Origin: Massospora cicadina
Lineage: Eukaryota > Entomophthoromycota > Entomophthoromycetes > Entomophthorales > Entomophthoraceae
Direction of reading: 5' to 3'
Assembly: GCA_022478985.1 (NCBI GenBank)
Contig: JAKSZP010007886.1
Location: 248,001 to 312,000 of the forward strand
DNA: 64,000 nucleotides
Made by a program: the position numbers and the translations under genes. Positions 33,525 to 44,224 of the stretch are shown in pieces. The notes below the pieces were generated by a model. That model was not told where the DNA came from. It searched no databases and saw nothing but the letters and a program-made list of their open reading frames with translations. Position 1 is the first letter of the stretch; each line of letters starts with the position of its first letter.

Positions 33525-34025
33525 TGTTAACTTTTGGCAACTCTGATTGATTTTGCCGAGCTGGTTGCACAGGCTAAAACCCACTGAGCAATGAAAATCA
33601 ATATGATGTGTGCTGATCCTCAATAAATAATAATAATAATAAAGTACTTAGATAAAGAGCTATTGTCCCAATTATACCAATTTATTTAATTATAAGCAAA
33701 TGGCTACTTCTAATAACCCTTACCTACTCTCTTACTTTCTAAAGACCTCATCTCCTTGTTCTCATGCTAAACTCTTAATCCTTAGTATTCCTTTTGGTTT
33801 CAAACCTTCTGCTTAGTAATTCTCTATTCACTACAATTTTAGGGGTTTTGTTCTAACATTTATGGCTTCAGCAGAATTTCCTCAATTCTCCAAACTTTTA
33901 ATACTTTAATCACTTCGCTCCTCATTGACATATTCTACTGCTCAAATTTCAAGGCTCACCTCAACTCATAAAATATGATCTGCAGGATATATGGTTTATC
34001 ATCCAGTAATATCAATTTCTTGACA
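33525..34025 (-). repeat. A1 3' LTR
   Basis: This 501-bp LTR begins TGTTAACTTTTGGC and ends TTCTTGACA. It pairs with 39085-39582 (shared AAGACCTCATCTCCTTGTTC and CTTCTGCTTAGTAATTCTC) and with the solo LTR at 2287-2818. Confidence 0.93.
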
Positions 34026-34037
34026 TTACCCCCCTTG
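34026..34037 (-). promoter_or_regulatory. A1 polypurine tract
   Basis: The minus strand reads AAGGGGGGTAA directly against the 3' LTR, the standard position and composition of a plus-strand primer. Confidence 0.75.
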
Positions 34038-35190
34038 ACTGGACAATAAGCTCATATTGCTTGCATGCCTGAAGGAACTTTGTGTGAACTTGGTTGATAA
34101 TTGGACCACTCGCAGGTTTCTTAATGGTGTAGGCATTGATACCAGTCTTCTCAATTAATTCAAACAGGTGTGTCCAAATGTTAGCGAGCTTGTTCTTCCT
34201 TCCAAATCCATGTTGGTCGTGGAACAAGACATGATCTCCTAAAGAAAACTGTGGGAGTCCGCTATGCTCCTTTGATCAGCCGCCTGATCACAAATATTCT
34301 TGGATAATCTGGTAAAATAAGATTCCGTCTGTAGTTTTATCAGCGTGTTTTTTAAGTAGGTCAGATAACACTGCAGTTCCGCTCCGCCATTATCTTTCAC
34401 ACAGGAGTAAAAAAAGCAGGCAAAGCCGGATGTCTACCATAGAACAATTGGAAAGGACTCTTGCCTATCAATGAGTGGGAGCTGATATTATAAGAAAAAA
34501 TGGTGATGGATAGAAGGGTACTCCATTCAGAGGGGCTATCAATTACATTCTTGCAGAGAATGTTCACTAATTTTCTGTCTATCTGTTCCACCATTCAAAA
34601 AAGATTCAGGGTGTAGGATGTATTCAATACCCCACAGATTGCCATTAGTTTGTTCAGCTTGAGCAGGACATGTGATGTGAAATTGGTTCCATTGTACGTG
34701 AGGATGAATTGTAGGCAGCCATTTCGCTGTAAGACACACTCCATGATAAACTTGGCGGTGGTGAAAGCCCCTAAAACATTAATTGCTCTTTCTTCCACCC
34801 ATCTTGTCAAGTGTTCAATTGCTACTAATATATACTTTGAGCGGTTCACACCAGTCAGCATAAGGCCCACCACATCAAGAAAATAGTATGCCATGCAAAA
34901 AGAGGCTTAACCAGCTGGTAGTGGTCTTCTTGTAGAAAGTTTTCTTCACTTGCCACTGGTGACAACATGCAACCATCTCTTGTACTTCATAATGCATGCA
35001 CTCCCAATAGTAGAGTGGTTGCAAAAACTCTAATGTTTTCCGCAACCCTCCATGAACTACCGCCTTATGAGCATCTACAATAAATGCTGATCTAGCGGAA
35101 GGCTTTTGGAAGACTCAGCGTCAATTCTCCAATTTGCTTATAAAGTTCCGCATTGTGTAAAAAGATATCCCATCAAAACCCATCCAGAAC
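34038..35190 (-). pseudogene. A1 integrase, broken
   Basis: The core at 34595-34894 reads YFLDVVGLM with the first Asp, then HLTRWVEERAI, GAFTTAKFIMECVLQRNGC, and ILTYNGTNF where the second Asp has become Tyr. MVEQIDRKLVNIL (34560-34594) keeps the Glu. SHSLIGKSPFQLFYGRHPA follows. The C-terminal frame at 34012-34227 (FHDQHGFGRKNKLANIW, KPASGPIINQVHTKFLQ) recurs in element F, showing that A and F are related. The N-terminal zinc-binding part lies near 34920-35100 in poor condition. Confidence 0.8.
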
Positions 35191-36570
35191 TTTGATCACC
35201 TGTGGTGGCTCAACGTGATATTTGCCCACAAACATCTTCTCATACATGATGTCAGCCAAATCCAACATAATGGCCACCATTGGTAATTATGAAAGACAGT
35301 CTGCATTCTAATGATTCGCCCTGGCTGGTGTGCTATCTCAAAATCATAGGCTTGGAGCTTCAGAGCCCATCGCGCAAGCCACCCTTCAAGTTCCCAAAGA
35401 TTCTTCAGCCAATGCGATGAGGCATGATCCATTACAATTTTGGTTTTAAACCCGTGAAGGTAGACCTGGAACTATTTTATACGCATATATTACCACCAAA
35501 CACTCCCTCTCAGTCACAGTGCAATTCCGTTCTGGGCATGTTAAACTTTGCTACAATTAGTGACGGGATTTTTCACACTGTCATCGTTTTTTGGGATAAC
35601 ACTGCCCCTACATCGGAAAGAGAAGCGTCCATTTTCACAATAATTTCCTTCTTAAAATTAGGGTATTTCAAAACAGGAGTGCTAGCCAATGCGGTTTGTA
35701 AGACATCAAAAACGTTTTGACAAAAATTTGTCCAGAAAAAGGTAGCGTTTTTCTTTAATAACTTTAAGATAGGAGCCCCAATATAGCTGAAGTTAGGAAT
35801 GAATCGCTGGTAGTGCCTGACCATCCCCAAAAGCACTTGGATATCACTCTTATTATCTGGCCGAGTTATCTCACATATAACTTCCACTTTTGCTGGCTGA
35901 GGGATAAGGCCTTTTGAGACTACCACAAAACCGAGATATTCCAGTTGCTCCTGAAAAAGTGGCACTTTCAAGGCTTTATTTATGCTGCCTTCAGTGAGTT
36001 GACTTAACACTTGTTCCAGGTTATTGAGTTATTCTGTAATTTTCTGCAAGAACACATTGATATCGCCAAGGTAGACTAGAATGCAAGACAGCCTCAGGTC
36101 ACCTAAGATAGTTCCCATAGCCGGTGGAACATAGCTTGAGCGTTGCACAAACCATTTAGCATACGTGTAGGCTGGAACAACCTCTTTGATGTGATTATGG
36201 AGCTCTTTTCTTGTTCCGCCACTGGCAACTCAATTTGCTAGTACCCTGATATCAATCCCATAGCGGAGAAATATTTGGCTCCGTCCAGCTAATCAAAAGC
36301 ATCATTGATTGGCAGACGCAAGTACAAGTCTTTTTGTGATGCTGTTAAGCTTATGGTAGTCAATTACTACTTGGTTGGTGCCATCCTTTTTCTTGGTGAT
36401 TAACACCGGTGACACCCAGGGACTCTTTGATGGCTCTAACATTACCTGTTTAATCAATTTGTCTATTTCCTCGAATACAACTTCTTCCGCAGCCTTTGAG
36501 CGATGGATAGGCCATGACCAAATGGGAGGGTGATCTCCCATATTCACTTGATGCACAATTCCGCGTACAC
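35190..36570 (-). pseudogene. A1 reverse transcriptase and RNase H, broken
   Basis: The RT N-terminus is at 36302-36556: PIHRSKAAEEVVFEEIDKLI, KSPWVSPVLITKKKDG, VVIDYHKLNSITK. The palm near 36040-36100 reads CILVYLGDINVF, so YLDD is now YLGD. The connection at 35573-36010 holds YLGFVVVSKGLIPQP, VLLGMVRHYQRFIPNFSYIG and MDASLSDVGAVLSQ (RNase H). The end at 35196-35432 has HQPGRIIRMQTVFHN, a mutated HxPGxxNxxADxLSR end. Confidence 0.82.
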
Positions 36571-37259
36571 ATCCCTAGTTGTGGTCATTGGACGCAAAAA
36601 ATCCTAGGTATTTCTCAAACAGATCAGTCACCCTGTCCTTCTGGTTCTCCATCAGACCAGTTAGAGCTCATATGGAACCACAGTCATTACGCTGGATGAG
36701 GTTTTTACAGTTATCCCAAGGTCTTCCCAAGGACCAAAGTCATGTATATGGTGGACCTCATCAATGAAATCAGATGCAGATAAGCCACCACTTAGTGCCT
36801 TTTAATCTTCATAAACTCTTTCTAAAGGTTCTCTATCAACACCTTCACTTCCCCCTGCCTTATAACGGGAGCCCAGGAGCTACATGGGGTTCAAGCTGCG
36901 ATTGTTGGTATGGACTCATAAATTTCCCATATAGTCCTTCAGTGAAGTCAATTTTTTGCTCCGTCCCTATTATAACCTGATGTCCAGAAGTAGTGCTTAA
37001 AGCACTCACAACCAATTAAGGAATACCATTGTACTTGCAGATCTGGTTAGGAAGATCTCAGGTCCTTCGCTTCATCTGCTAATAATGAACAGAAATCACA
37101 CAATTTCTATATACGAGATTAGTTTTGACTAAACTGGAGATTAGGTCTCCGGGACTCCATTGGAAGTAAAATAGATGGGGACCTGTTGGAACAGAATATT
37201 AGATGTTCCCTCCTCTATATCAATCACTGCCCCAAATTTCCACATGAACATGGCCATAA

Positions 37260-37600
37260 TCAACATGTCGTAGTTATTAGGCATAACCACCGCCAAAGAG
37301 GATGCCCTTTATCAAACTGAACCTCAGAGGCAACGCGCTGTAAGCGCCTTTAACAAAGTGCTATGTGCCCCCCACGGTCCCATACACTACTCAGTGCTCC
37401 ACATCAGGCTTCAGTTGAAGCTTAGCCACGACCTTGGTGGATATAATATTGATGGGAGTGTCAGTATCTATAATCGCCCAGATTTTTGTATTTTGTACAA
37501 AAACATCACAATATGTACATGCCAAATAAATTGAATTGTTGTTGTTTATTATATGAACATCCAAGGGCTTTTGGTTATCCAAAAATTGATAATACTGGTG
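37260..37600 (-). pseudogene. A1 aspartic protease remnant
   Basis: The frame at 37391-37582 encodes YLACTYCDVFVQNTKIWAII, then DTDTPINIISTKVVAKLQLKPDVEH. The catalytic DTG has become DTD. The segment is clearly homologous to the proteases of T1 and F (DxxAPVNIVSTKLV pattern). The distal half lies in another frame toward 37270. Confidence 0.75.
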
Positions 37601-37899
37601 CTGACATGAGGATATTCCTGGGAAATTTTCTTTACTATAATCGCCACGTTCACCCCCTCTTGGGTTATTACATTTGTTAAATCCACTTTGACTGTATGTT
37701 CCACTTAAGGATTTGCTATGCGTACTGTTTTTTCACATCTCGTCAGAACTCTGAGGTTGCATTATTGGGGTCTCTCCCTCAGTTTGAGGCCAAGATATCG
37801 TAGGGGATTTGTTGATATAAAAAATCGTCAGGGTGAGTACCAGGAATGCCACAAAGTGACTCAGGGAATCATCAGGGATAAATAAGTTTGAATTAGCAG

Positions 37900-38990
37900 A
37901 AGTAGAGCATCACCTCTCTACTCCACTTGACCTTTTCCCTGTTCAGTTGGGCAGCCAGTACTGCATGGACATTTAGTTTGCCCGGACAGCTAGCCACGTA
38001 ATGGCCTCTTAAGCCACACAAGAAATAAGCATCTGTAAATGGCTCTTATCTCTGTATAGCATCCAAAGGTCCATGTCAGAAATTTAATGATGGATTGTAC
38101 TTTGGCCAAGGAAAAGCTGATTGAGAAAATGGGGACCTAAAGACGCCGCCAGAGCATCAAGTGGACAAGGATTAACTAACGAATTATATCAGTGTCGTTG
38201 GTGTCCATTTCTCAATGGGGATTTGGTAGCAGTTGCAGGGGCTTTCTGTTCCACATTGGGAGCACTAAAAGTGATAGATAGATGGCGTAAACAATTACTT
38301 ATTTTGATACCTACGCGTCATCTTAAAGTATGTGGGTCATAGAATTATACTGTTCTCAATATGGCTTAACAGCCGTTATCATTGTTATGCTCACTTCCTC
38401 ATTGGTCAAGATATTCACTCCCACCAACACATAGGCCTCAGCTGTTAACTGCTCCGTGAACTCCACCAAGGACTCATTTTTTTGAAATTGTATTGTCAAA
38501 AATTTTGCCTTGCGCCGTGCCATTTTTGCCACACCCCCAAACAGGCGTATCATGGTCTCCTTCACCTCTTGATACATTATGGTACTACTATTAAGGTAAC
38601 ATATGACATGGTCGGTGCTCTCAACGTCCAGAGCAGATAACAACAGTTTAGCTTTCTGCTGATTGGAAGCTTAATCAACCACAAATTTGAACCGCTTAAA
38701 AAATCTGGGTATGTTTCCATTGTGGTTAAACGGGAGCAGCTTGTCAATGCAACCACTCCCTCTCCAGCACTATTAATCCATTTATGATTAGCACAGTATA
38801 GCCGCTCTGTAGTGTTGCCCAAGAAGTTGACAAGTTGGCTGGCTAGGAAAACCACCGGGTGCAGTTGGTGAAAGGCCTTGTCAAGCCGATCCATTATACC
38901 TTATTCTCAGAAAAGCACTTTTTGAACCTGGAGTAGTGTATACAAGGCAAGTTTTAGTTCCACGTATTGAGATAACTCAAATAATTTGGG
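37900..38990 (-). pseudogene. A1 gag, broken
   Basis: 38356-38643 gives the capsid-like region: VICYLNSSTIMYQEVKETMI, RLFGGVAKMARRKAKF, FQKNESLVEFTEQLTAEAYVL. This parallels T1 4363-4704 (FGGPKRMSTRKSK, FKKDEAIDKFVDQF). 38577-38894 continues upstream. The nucleocapsid knuckle near 37982-38030 reads YFLCGLRGHYVASC, with the first Cys changed to Tyr. No collagen-like block is seen, unlike family C. Confidence 0.75.
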
Positions 38991-39069
38991 TAGTACCCCA
39001 TCAAGGGGAATCAGTTGTTTCATTGCTTGGCAAATATGAAACTTTTTATATGTTGATCAATGGGCCCCT

Positions 39070-39083
39070 TGTAGTGAGCACCA
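39070..39083 (-). promoter_or_regulatory. A1 primer-binding site
   Basis: The minus strand reads TGGTGCTCACTACA one base inside the 5' LTR. The same 14 bases occur at the start of D and F. Confidence 0.8.
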
Positions 39084-39084
39084 C

Positions 39085-39582
39085 TGTTCACTTTTTGAAA
39101 TCTGATTGACGCGCCAAGATGGTTGCCAGGCTAAAACCCACTGTGAAAAGGATGAGAGATATGATGATTGCTGATCCTTGGTAAATAAAAATAATAAGAA
39201 AGTACTTAGATAAAGAGCTATTGTCCCAATGATACCAATTTATTTATACATAATCTAATGGCTACTTCCGTTAACCCTTCCCTACTCTCTTACTTTTCTA
39301 AAGACCTCATCTCCTTGTTCTCATGCTAAACTCTTAATCCTTAGTATTCCTTTTGGTTTCAAACCTTCTGCTTAGTAATTCTCTATTCACTACAATTTTA
39401 GGGGCTTTGTTCTATCATTGAGGTTTTGGCGGAATTTCCTCAATTCGCTGAGCTTGGGTACTTCATCTGATTCGCTCCTCAACAAAATAAACTACCATTC
39501 AAATCTCAAGGCTCACCTCAACTCATAAAATATGATCCAACTTATATATGGCTTATCGTCCAGTCATATCAATTTTTTGACT
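39085..39582 (-). repeat. A1 5' LTR
   Basis: This 498-bp LTR begins TGTTCACTTTTTGAAATC and ends TTTTTTGACT, where the terminal A has mutated to T. It pairs with 33525-34025. Confidence 0.93.
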
Positions 39583-39587
39583 GAAAA

Positions 39588-41958
39588 ATTCCCTCTATGA
39601 GTATAGTGCCTGTTTATATCTATATTGGATATCGTTTCACTTAAACCTAGTTTCTTTTAGTCTATTGTTTGTGTAACTTTCCCTTTAACCATGAAACCAG
39701 GCCTTCAGGTTAATCTGGCAAGCACTTCAACATCTGTAGATGTTGTCATTAAACTATGGAGTAGGGGATCATAAGACCATTTAGTGCTAAAAAACCATGG
39801 AGTGGGCGTTCTACTCCATTGATCCAGCAACTAGCCACTCTTTGATCGATCTTAAGAAACATACATCTCCATGATCATTGCTTATTTGTCATTCATGCTG
39901 CGCACACTTGTGACATTGACTTGCCCTGACAATATATCACTAATTTGGCGCAATATGCCCAATTAGTGATTTCCTATTATTACAATCCAATAAAAATACC
40001 AAAACCAAGAAATTTGGATAATTTGTCATTCTTCCTGCCTTTATCACCCTTTGTGGGTTGCCTTGTGAGACCCGCAGAGGCTCATTTCAGAAGTTTGTTT
40101 AAATTTAGGTCCTTAGATAAATGTTCACTTGGATTTACTCCTCTTTTACCCCTAGAACGTCCTTCATATGAGTCATTAGAACTGAGGAGACCTGGCATTC
40201 TGGGTTCACTGGGTTTTAACACACTTAGATTAGATGGCCAATCTTCTTCCAGCCCAGCCGCCACCCTGATAGGGACTTTCCCCTTTATCTAGAAGGATTG
40301 ATTTGACGTTCTGTTTTTGTTTTAAAAGGGTTAATCACTTTAAACTCCTGGATTAAGGTGGTCTTGAATTGCGCACAGTTTTGACAATCACGCAGGTGAG
40401 GTTCATAATCTCTAGCTTCTATGCAGAGTTAATAATGGAAGTTCTTTTTTATGCTTGTTGGTGGGCTCATGTATTGAACTCTTACAAAATATTCAAGAAA
40501 AATGTAAGAACACTTTCCTAGGGTGAGCTTTTTCTGAAACTGCGTTTATGTCAGATTCTGAAGGGGAGGAAAGATTGTTTATTCTTGACTTAGAACTACA
40601 TCTTGGATCAAAGGACACTGTCTATGCATACTCACAAAAGGAGCTATTTGATCACTTTTTCTTCTTTGTTTCTCTACATATCTTATAGTTCATTTCATCA
40701 GAAGTTAATGATTGTACTGGCCCTCTGCTATATCTGACTTTTCAGAATTGAAATCTCAGTTTCACAAACGCTGAATTGGTTTTCAAAGGTTGTACAAGTT
40801 TGTTATATTCAATTAGAACGTTTATCAGTGACCTCTTGAGCACACGCATATTTTCCATCTATTTGTCTAGTGCCACCAAGATGACGTTAGGGTAATAGAT
40901 GACTATCAAAGAGGAAGCCGCACCCTTAGGTAATCTTTTCATCTGCTTATGTAAAGCCTTGAAATATTTCCAATCTTTTATTTATCCACAGAACTTAAAC
41001 TCCCTCAGCGCATGGGTAGTAGACCCAGGGGGCTAGGAGGTTCTTTGAGCCTCATGGCCCTTATATTCCATTAGAGCCACGGGGCCCTCTAGGCAATAAA
41101 GGACATTGGAGACCATCAAAACCAACAGCTCTGTCGGGACCTTGAGGCCCCTCAGGCCCTTGAACTTCTTAGGCTAAAGATGGTTCCTGGATTCATTGCT
41201 GCAGTTCTTCAATCAATGCTCTACTTGGTTCAGGCTTTGTATTGGGCCATCTCAAGAGTCTGGATCTGACCAGAGGATTTAGAGGAGGAGGTTGCACATT
41301 TTTCGAGTTTTATTACTACACTTTGTAGACAATGAGTTATTTGGTTATGCATATAGCTCAAAGTCCAAGAATCCAATTTTGAGATCTAATTTTACGTTTC
41401 TAATAAATCATCAATTATCCTGGTTATCCTACAGTTAAGTTTTGACAAAAGCAGAAAGTGGCATTATAATAGTCTACCCACGTTGAAGAAAAATGCTGCG
41501 TTAATTTAACTGTTGTAATACTTTCTGTTGGTACAGTATTAGTTTGGAGGAGGTGATGGAGAAGGGGAATTTTAAAAAGAGTAAAGTAGGGTTCCACCCT
41601 GTTGAATAGCTTGTTTTTGTACAGGGTAGCTGAACATTAAAGCCTTTGCATATAGGAAGGTACTTATATGGCTTGGGAGCAGCGTATTGGCCTTCAATCA
41701 AGTAGATTCCATTTAAGACTGCTAAATGGTACCAACTATGTTGTTGGACTAAAAGTAATATTAAATACGGTCTTTAACAGACAGACTAAAATCAAAAGTG
41801 TCCTGAAACTACAGACTATCAAGTTTTTTGTTGTATCAAATTTTGGGATGTACTTATTTATCTGATGATTCTTCCCGCCCCATTAGAGGGGGTTCATTAA
41901 AGAATTATTGTCTGTTGTGTGATTGACCTTCTCACTGATAAAAATAAGAGGCTCCCTT
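39588..41958 (-). pseudogene. R1: old gag relic with collagen-like block
   Basis: The stretch is heavily decayed. A primer-site-like sequence marks its 5' side at 41959-41970. On the minus strand, 41043-41160 encodes a Gly-X-Y block. Downstream of it is a helical, charged part (LVALDK, MENMRVLKRSL), the same arrangement as in C1 and C2 gag. Further on, 40082-40264 gives a Ser/Arg-rich segment. A1 interrupts the relic at 39583. The gag type therefore resembles family C, but the primer site resembles A, D and F, and nucleotide similarity to C is weak. It is best seen as a separate, older relative. Confidence 0.55.
41043..41160 (-). other. Collagen-like Gly-X-Y block in relic R1
   Basis: Minus-strand codons give GPE, GPQ, GPD, RAV, GFD, GLQ, CPL, LPR, GPR, GSN, GI-stop, GP-stop, GSK. 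Ten of thirteen triplets start with Gly. Of the exceptions, RAV and CPL are one base change from a Gly codon (AGA from GGA, TGT from GGT). The composition and spacing are those of collagen-like repeats. Confidence 0.75.
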
Positions 41959-41970
41959 TAGTGAGCACCA
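41959..41970 (-). promoter_or_regulatory. R1 primer-binding site
   Basis: The minus strand reads TGGTGCTCACTA followed by AAGGGAGCC. It matches 12 bases of the A1/D/F site and marks the 5' side of relic R1. The adjoining LTR could not be delimited. Confidence 0.6.
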
Positions 41971-44156
41971 TTTTAGCTTCATTATTATAGTAAAATCAAA
42001 GAGTTGATTTTTTGCTTGCCTGGTTATGCCCTGTTAAAAATTATATCTTCTCTTTGGTATGCTTTTAGCAATGGAATGGCTCCTAAAGGGCGTTTAAACC
42101 AACTTTAACATCAGAGGATCCATTTATTGTAAACTATCCTGTTCACAACTGCTAACGATATTGTAATGAAAGATAAAAGTAACAATATATATGCCTGTTT
42201 TAAAATTATAGTTAATAGTTTGAAACTAACTTTACTAATTCAAATTTTTTAATATTTATAAGATGCGTGGTGGACCTGTGGCGCAGAGTTTATCTAGTCT
42301 TCATGACAGGATCTTCACATCTCATGCTTATGAAGGCTAAGCAGTGGCTGTCTTCCTCCATTTATGTCTGAAATGTTGTGCCCCCAATTTTTGGTGTTTT
42401 GGGATTGTGACCCTAGTATTTTAGAATACATTTTTACCCAAGTCATCAATAGGTGACTCAAACCAAATTATGTCTTGTAATAATTCCTGAATGCCCTTTC
42501 TTTTTCTACCCACTTTAGGTGTTCATCTTCTAAGTTACAATTCATATGTGTCATTGAGGCTCAATCCTGTGGGAGGGCGTCTAATCCGCTCATTACTTCA
42601 ATCTTTGACTGGTTTTGTGGTACTCCAAAGTTATTTTTGAAATCCACAATATCACATTTCCTTGCAAAACAAACAAGTAGGTCTTTTTACTTGATTAGTT
42701 TGTCATTTAAAGGTTATTCCTTCAAAGTTTGCACAGTGGTAAATAAAGAGTAGTATAAACTTTTTAGGGGTTTGTAATCTTAAAAATGTTGTTGAAACTC
42801 AGCTAGAAAGGGGCCAGATGTTCCAAGAGATAACATAGTTGGGACTTAATCGTAAATCAGTTCAGAGGTCCCATTAGATTAATCTTGACTGAAATGGCTA
42901 AGAATAAATAAATGCAGAATTTTAAGTATTTTATTAAGTAAATAATTAGTACTATATAGAGTATCAATAAAATAAGGAATGAATTAAGGGTATAGTAATT
43001 GATATTAATAACTACTGTTTGGGGCTGAAGTTATTATAAAAGTATGAATTTAAAGTTAAGTAACTGAAGATCAACTAGCCAATTATAGTAAGAAGAAACT
43101 TTTATCATGAGGCAAGCTTGCTTAATCGCATCAAAGGATCAGTAGGAGGGAAATTCATACTTGATCCTTAGATTATTTCATTGTCTAAGAAGTCCTTGCA
43201 TTTGATGAAGTTCACTTGGTTATTTGTAATTTTAATAAAAATATTTCAGACCAGAGCTTTAAAGAATCACAAACCAATAATATTAAAGTAGTATAAGCTT
43301 TTGCTGATATATTTTTATAAAAACTTAAATAAGGTTTCACCATGAGCAGGTAGAATCCCATCAAGGTTATTTAATTATTCTAAAATGAAGTTCATCAAAG
43401 TCCAACTCTAGTTATTAAAAGTTTAGTGACTTATTTGTCGTTTATTCAAATTGGCTACGTCAATAATTGCTTTCCTAATAAAAAACCGCCTAAAAACATT
43501 ATCACAGAAGCAAGGTGCATTACAGGATGAGGCTGGACACTCCAAAGAAAACTTCAGTAATACCATCAAATAACGCTGATATCTTTCTATTCATCATCAT
43601 TTGTGCCTTGGTGGTAAAAATTTTTTTACAAATCTGGCCTATATAATATTTCCAGTTGCTTGGATTCTCATATAAGCTTGGATTTTTACAGTTGAAGTTT
43701 GTAAAAAACTTGACCACATTATAAAGTGCATTACGGTTTTTGTCATATATGGAGTCACTCCATGTGAAACATCATAACCTCTTGTACTATGTGACTTAAA
43801 CATGAAAGGATGTGAAATAACTTTTTAATAGTAACCAATTCCATATCAGTCTCATATACATACAATTAAAACGTGTTACACCATCCACCAGGAGTAGATT
43901 TTTCCTTGATGTAGGGTTTATAGCATTGTCCAAGACTTAGAGGACGTTAATGGATAGATTCTTTTTGTAATAACTTTCAGATTTATAAAGAAAGCTATTA
44001 ATAGCACATGCACAGCATGAGATTTTATCTATTGAAGTTTGATAGCTAAATTCTTATGTAGATGTCAGATATTTCAATACCTACTCTTGAGTGAAGAATA
44101 TTGGAGCTTTGACCCTACCATCAGTTTAACCACCCATAATTACCTTAGAGACAATA
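41971..44156. other. AT-rich stretch, probable decayed LTR and unknown sequence
   Basis: The part next to 41971 should be the 5' LTR of R1. The rest shows no recognised domain. One minus-strand frame of 65 codons (43520-43717, KNPSLYENPSNWKYYIGQIC) reads like protein, but I cannot assign it and the flanking codons are full of stops. Confidence 0.4.
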
Positions 44157-44224
44157 TAACTAATTAAATATAATAGATTTTATTCGTGGAAGGCTGACAG
44201 GGGATGGACACTTCCAATAAGACA

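Larger units (their letters stand above)
33520..39587 (-). mobile_element. A1: complete family A Ty3/gypsy element with GAAAA duplication
   Basis: The element is 33525-39582 (6058 bp) with LTRs 33525-34025 and 39085-39582. The exact 5-bp flanks GAAAA at 33520-33524 and 39583-39587 prove one insertion event. Inside, on the minus strand, are a primer site (39070-39083), gag, protease, RT, RNase H and integrase, and a purine tract by the 3' LTR. The LTRs are close to identical in their middle part, so it is younger than T1 or C2, but stops and a lost RT Asp (YLGD) make it inactive. It is inserted in relic R1. Confidence 0.93.

Noticed and set aside
39945..40292. Plus-strand frame of 115 codons
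   Set aside because: It shows no domain and lies antisense to relic R1, whose minus-strand frames fit the gag order.
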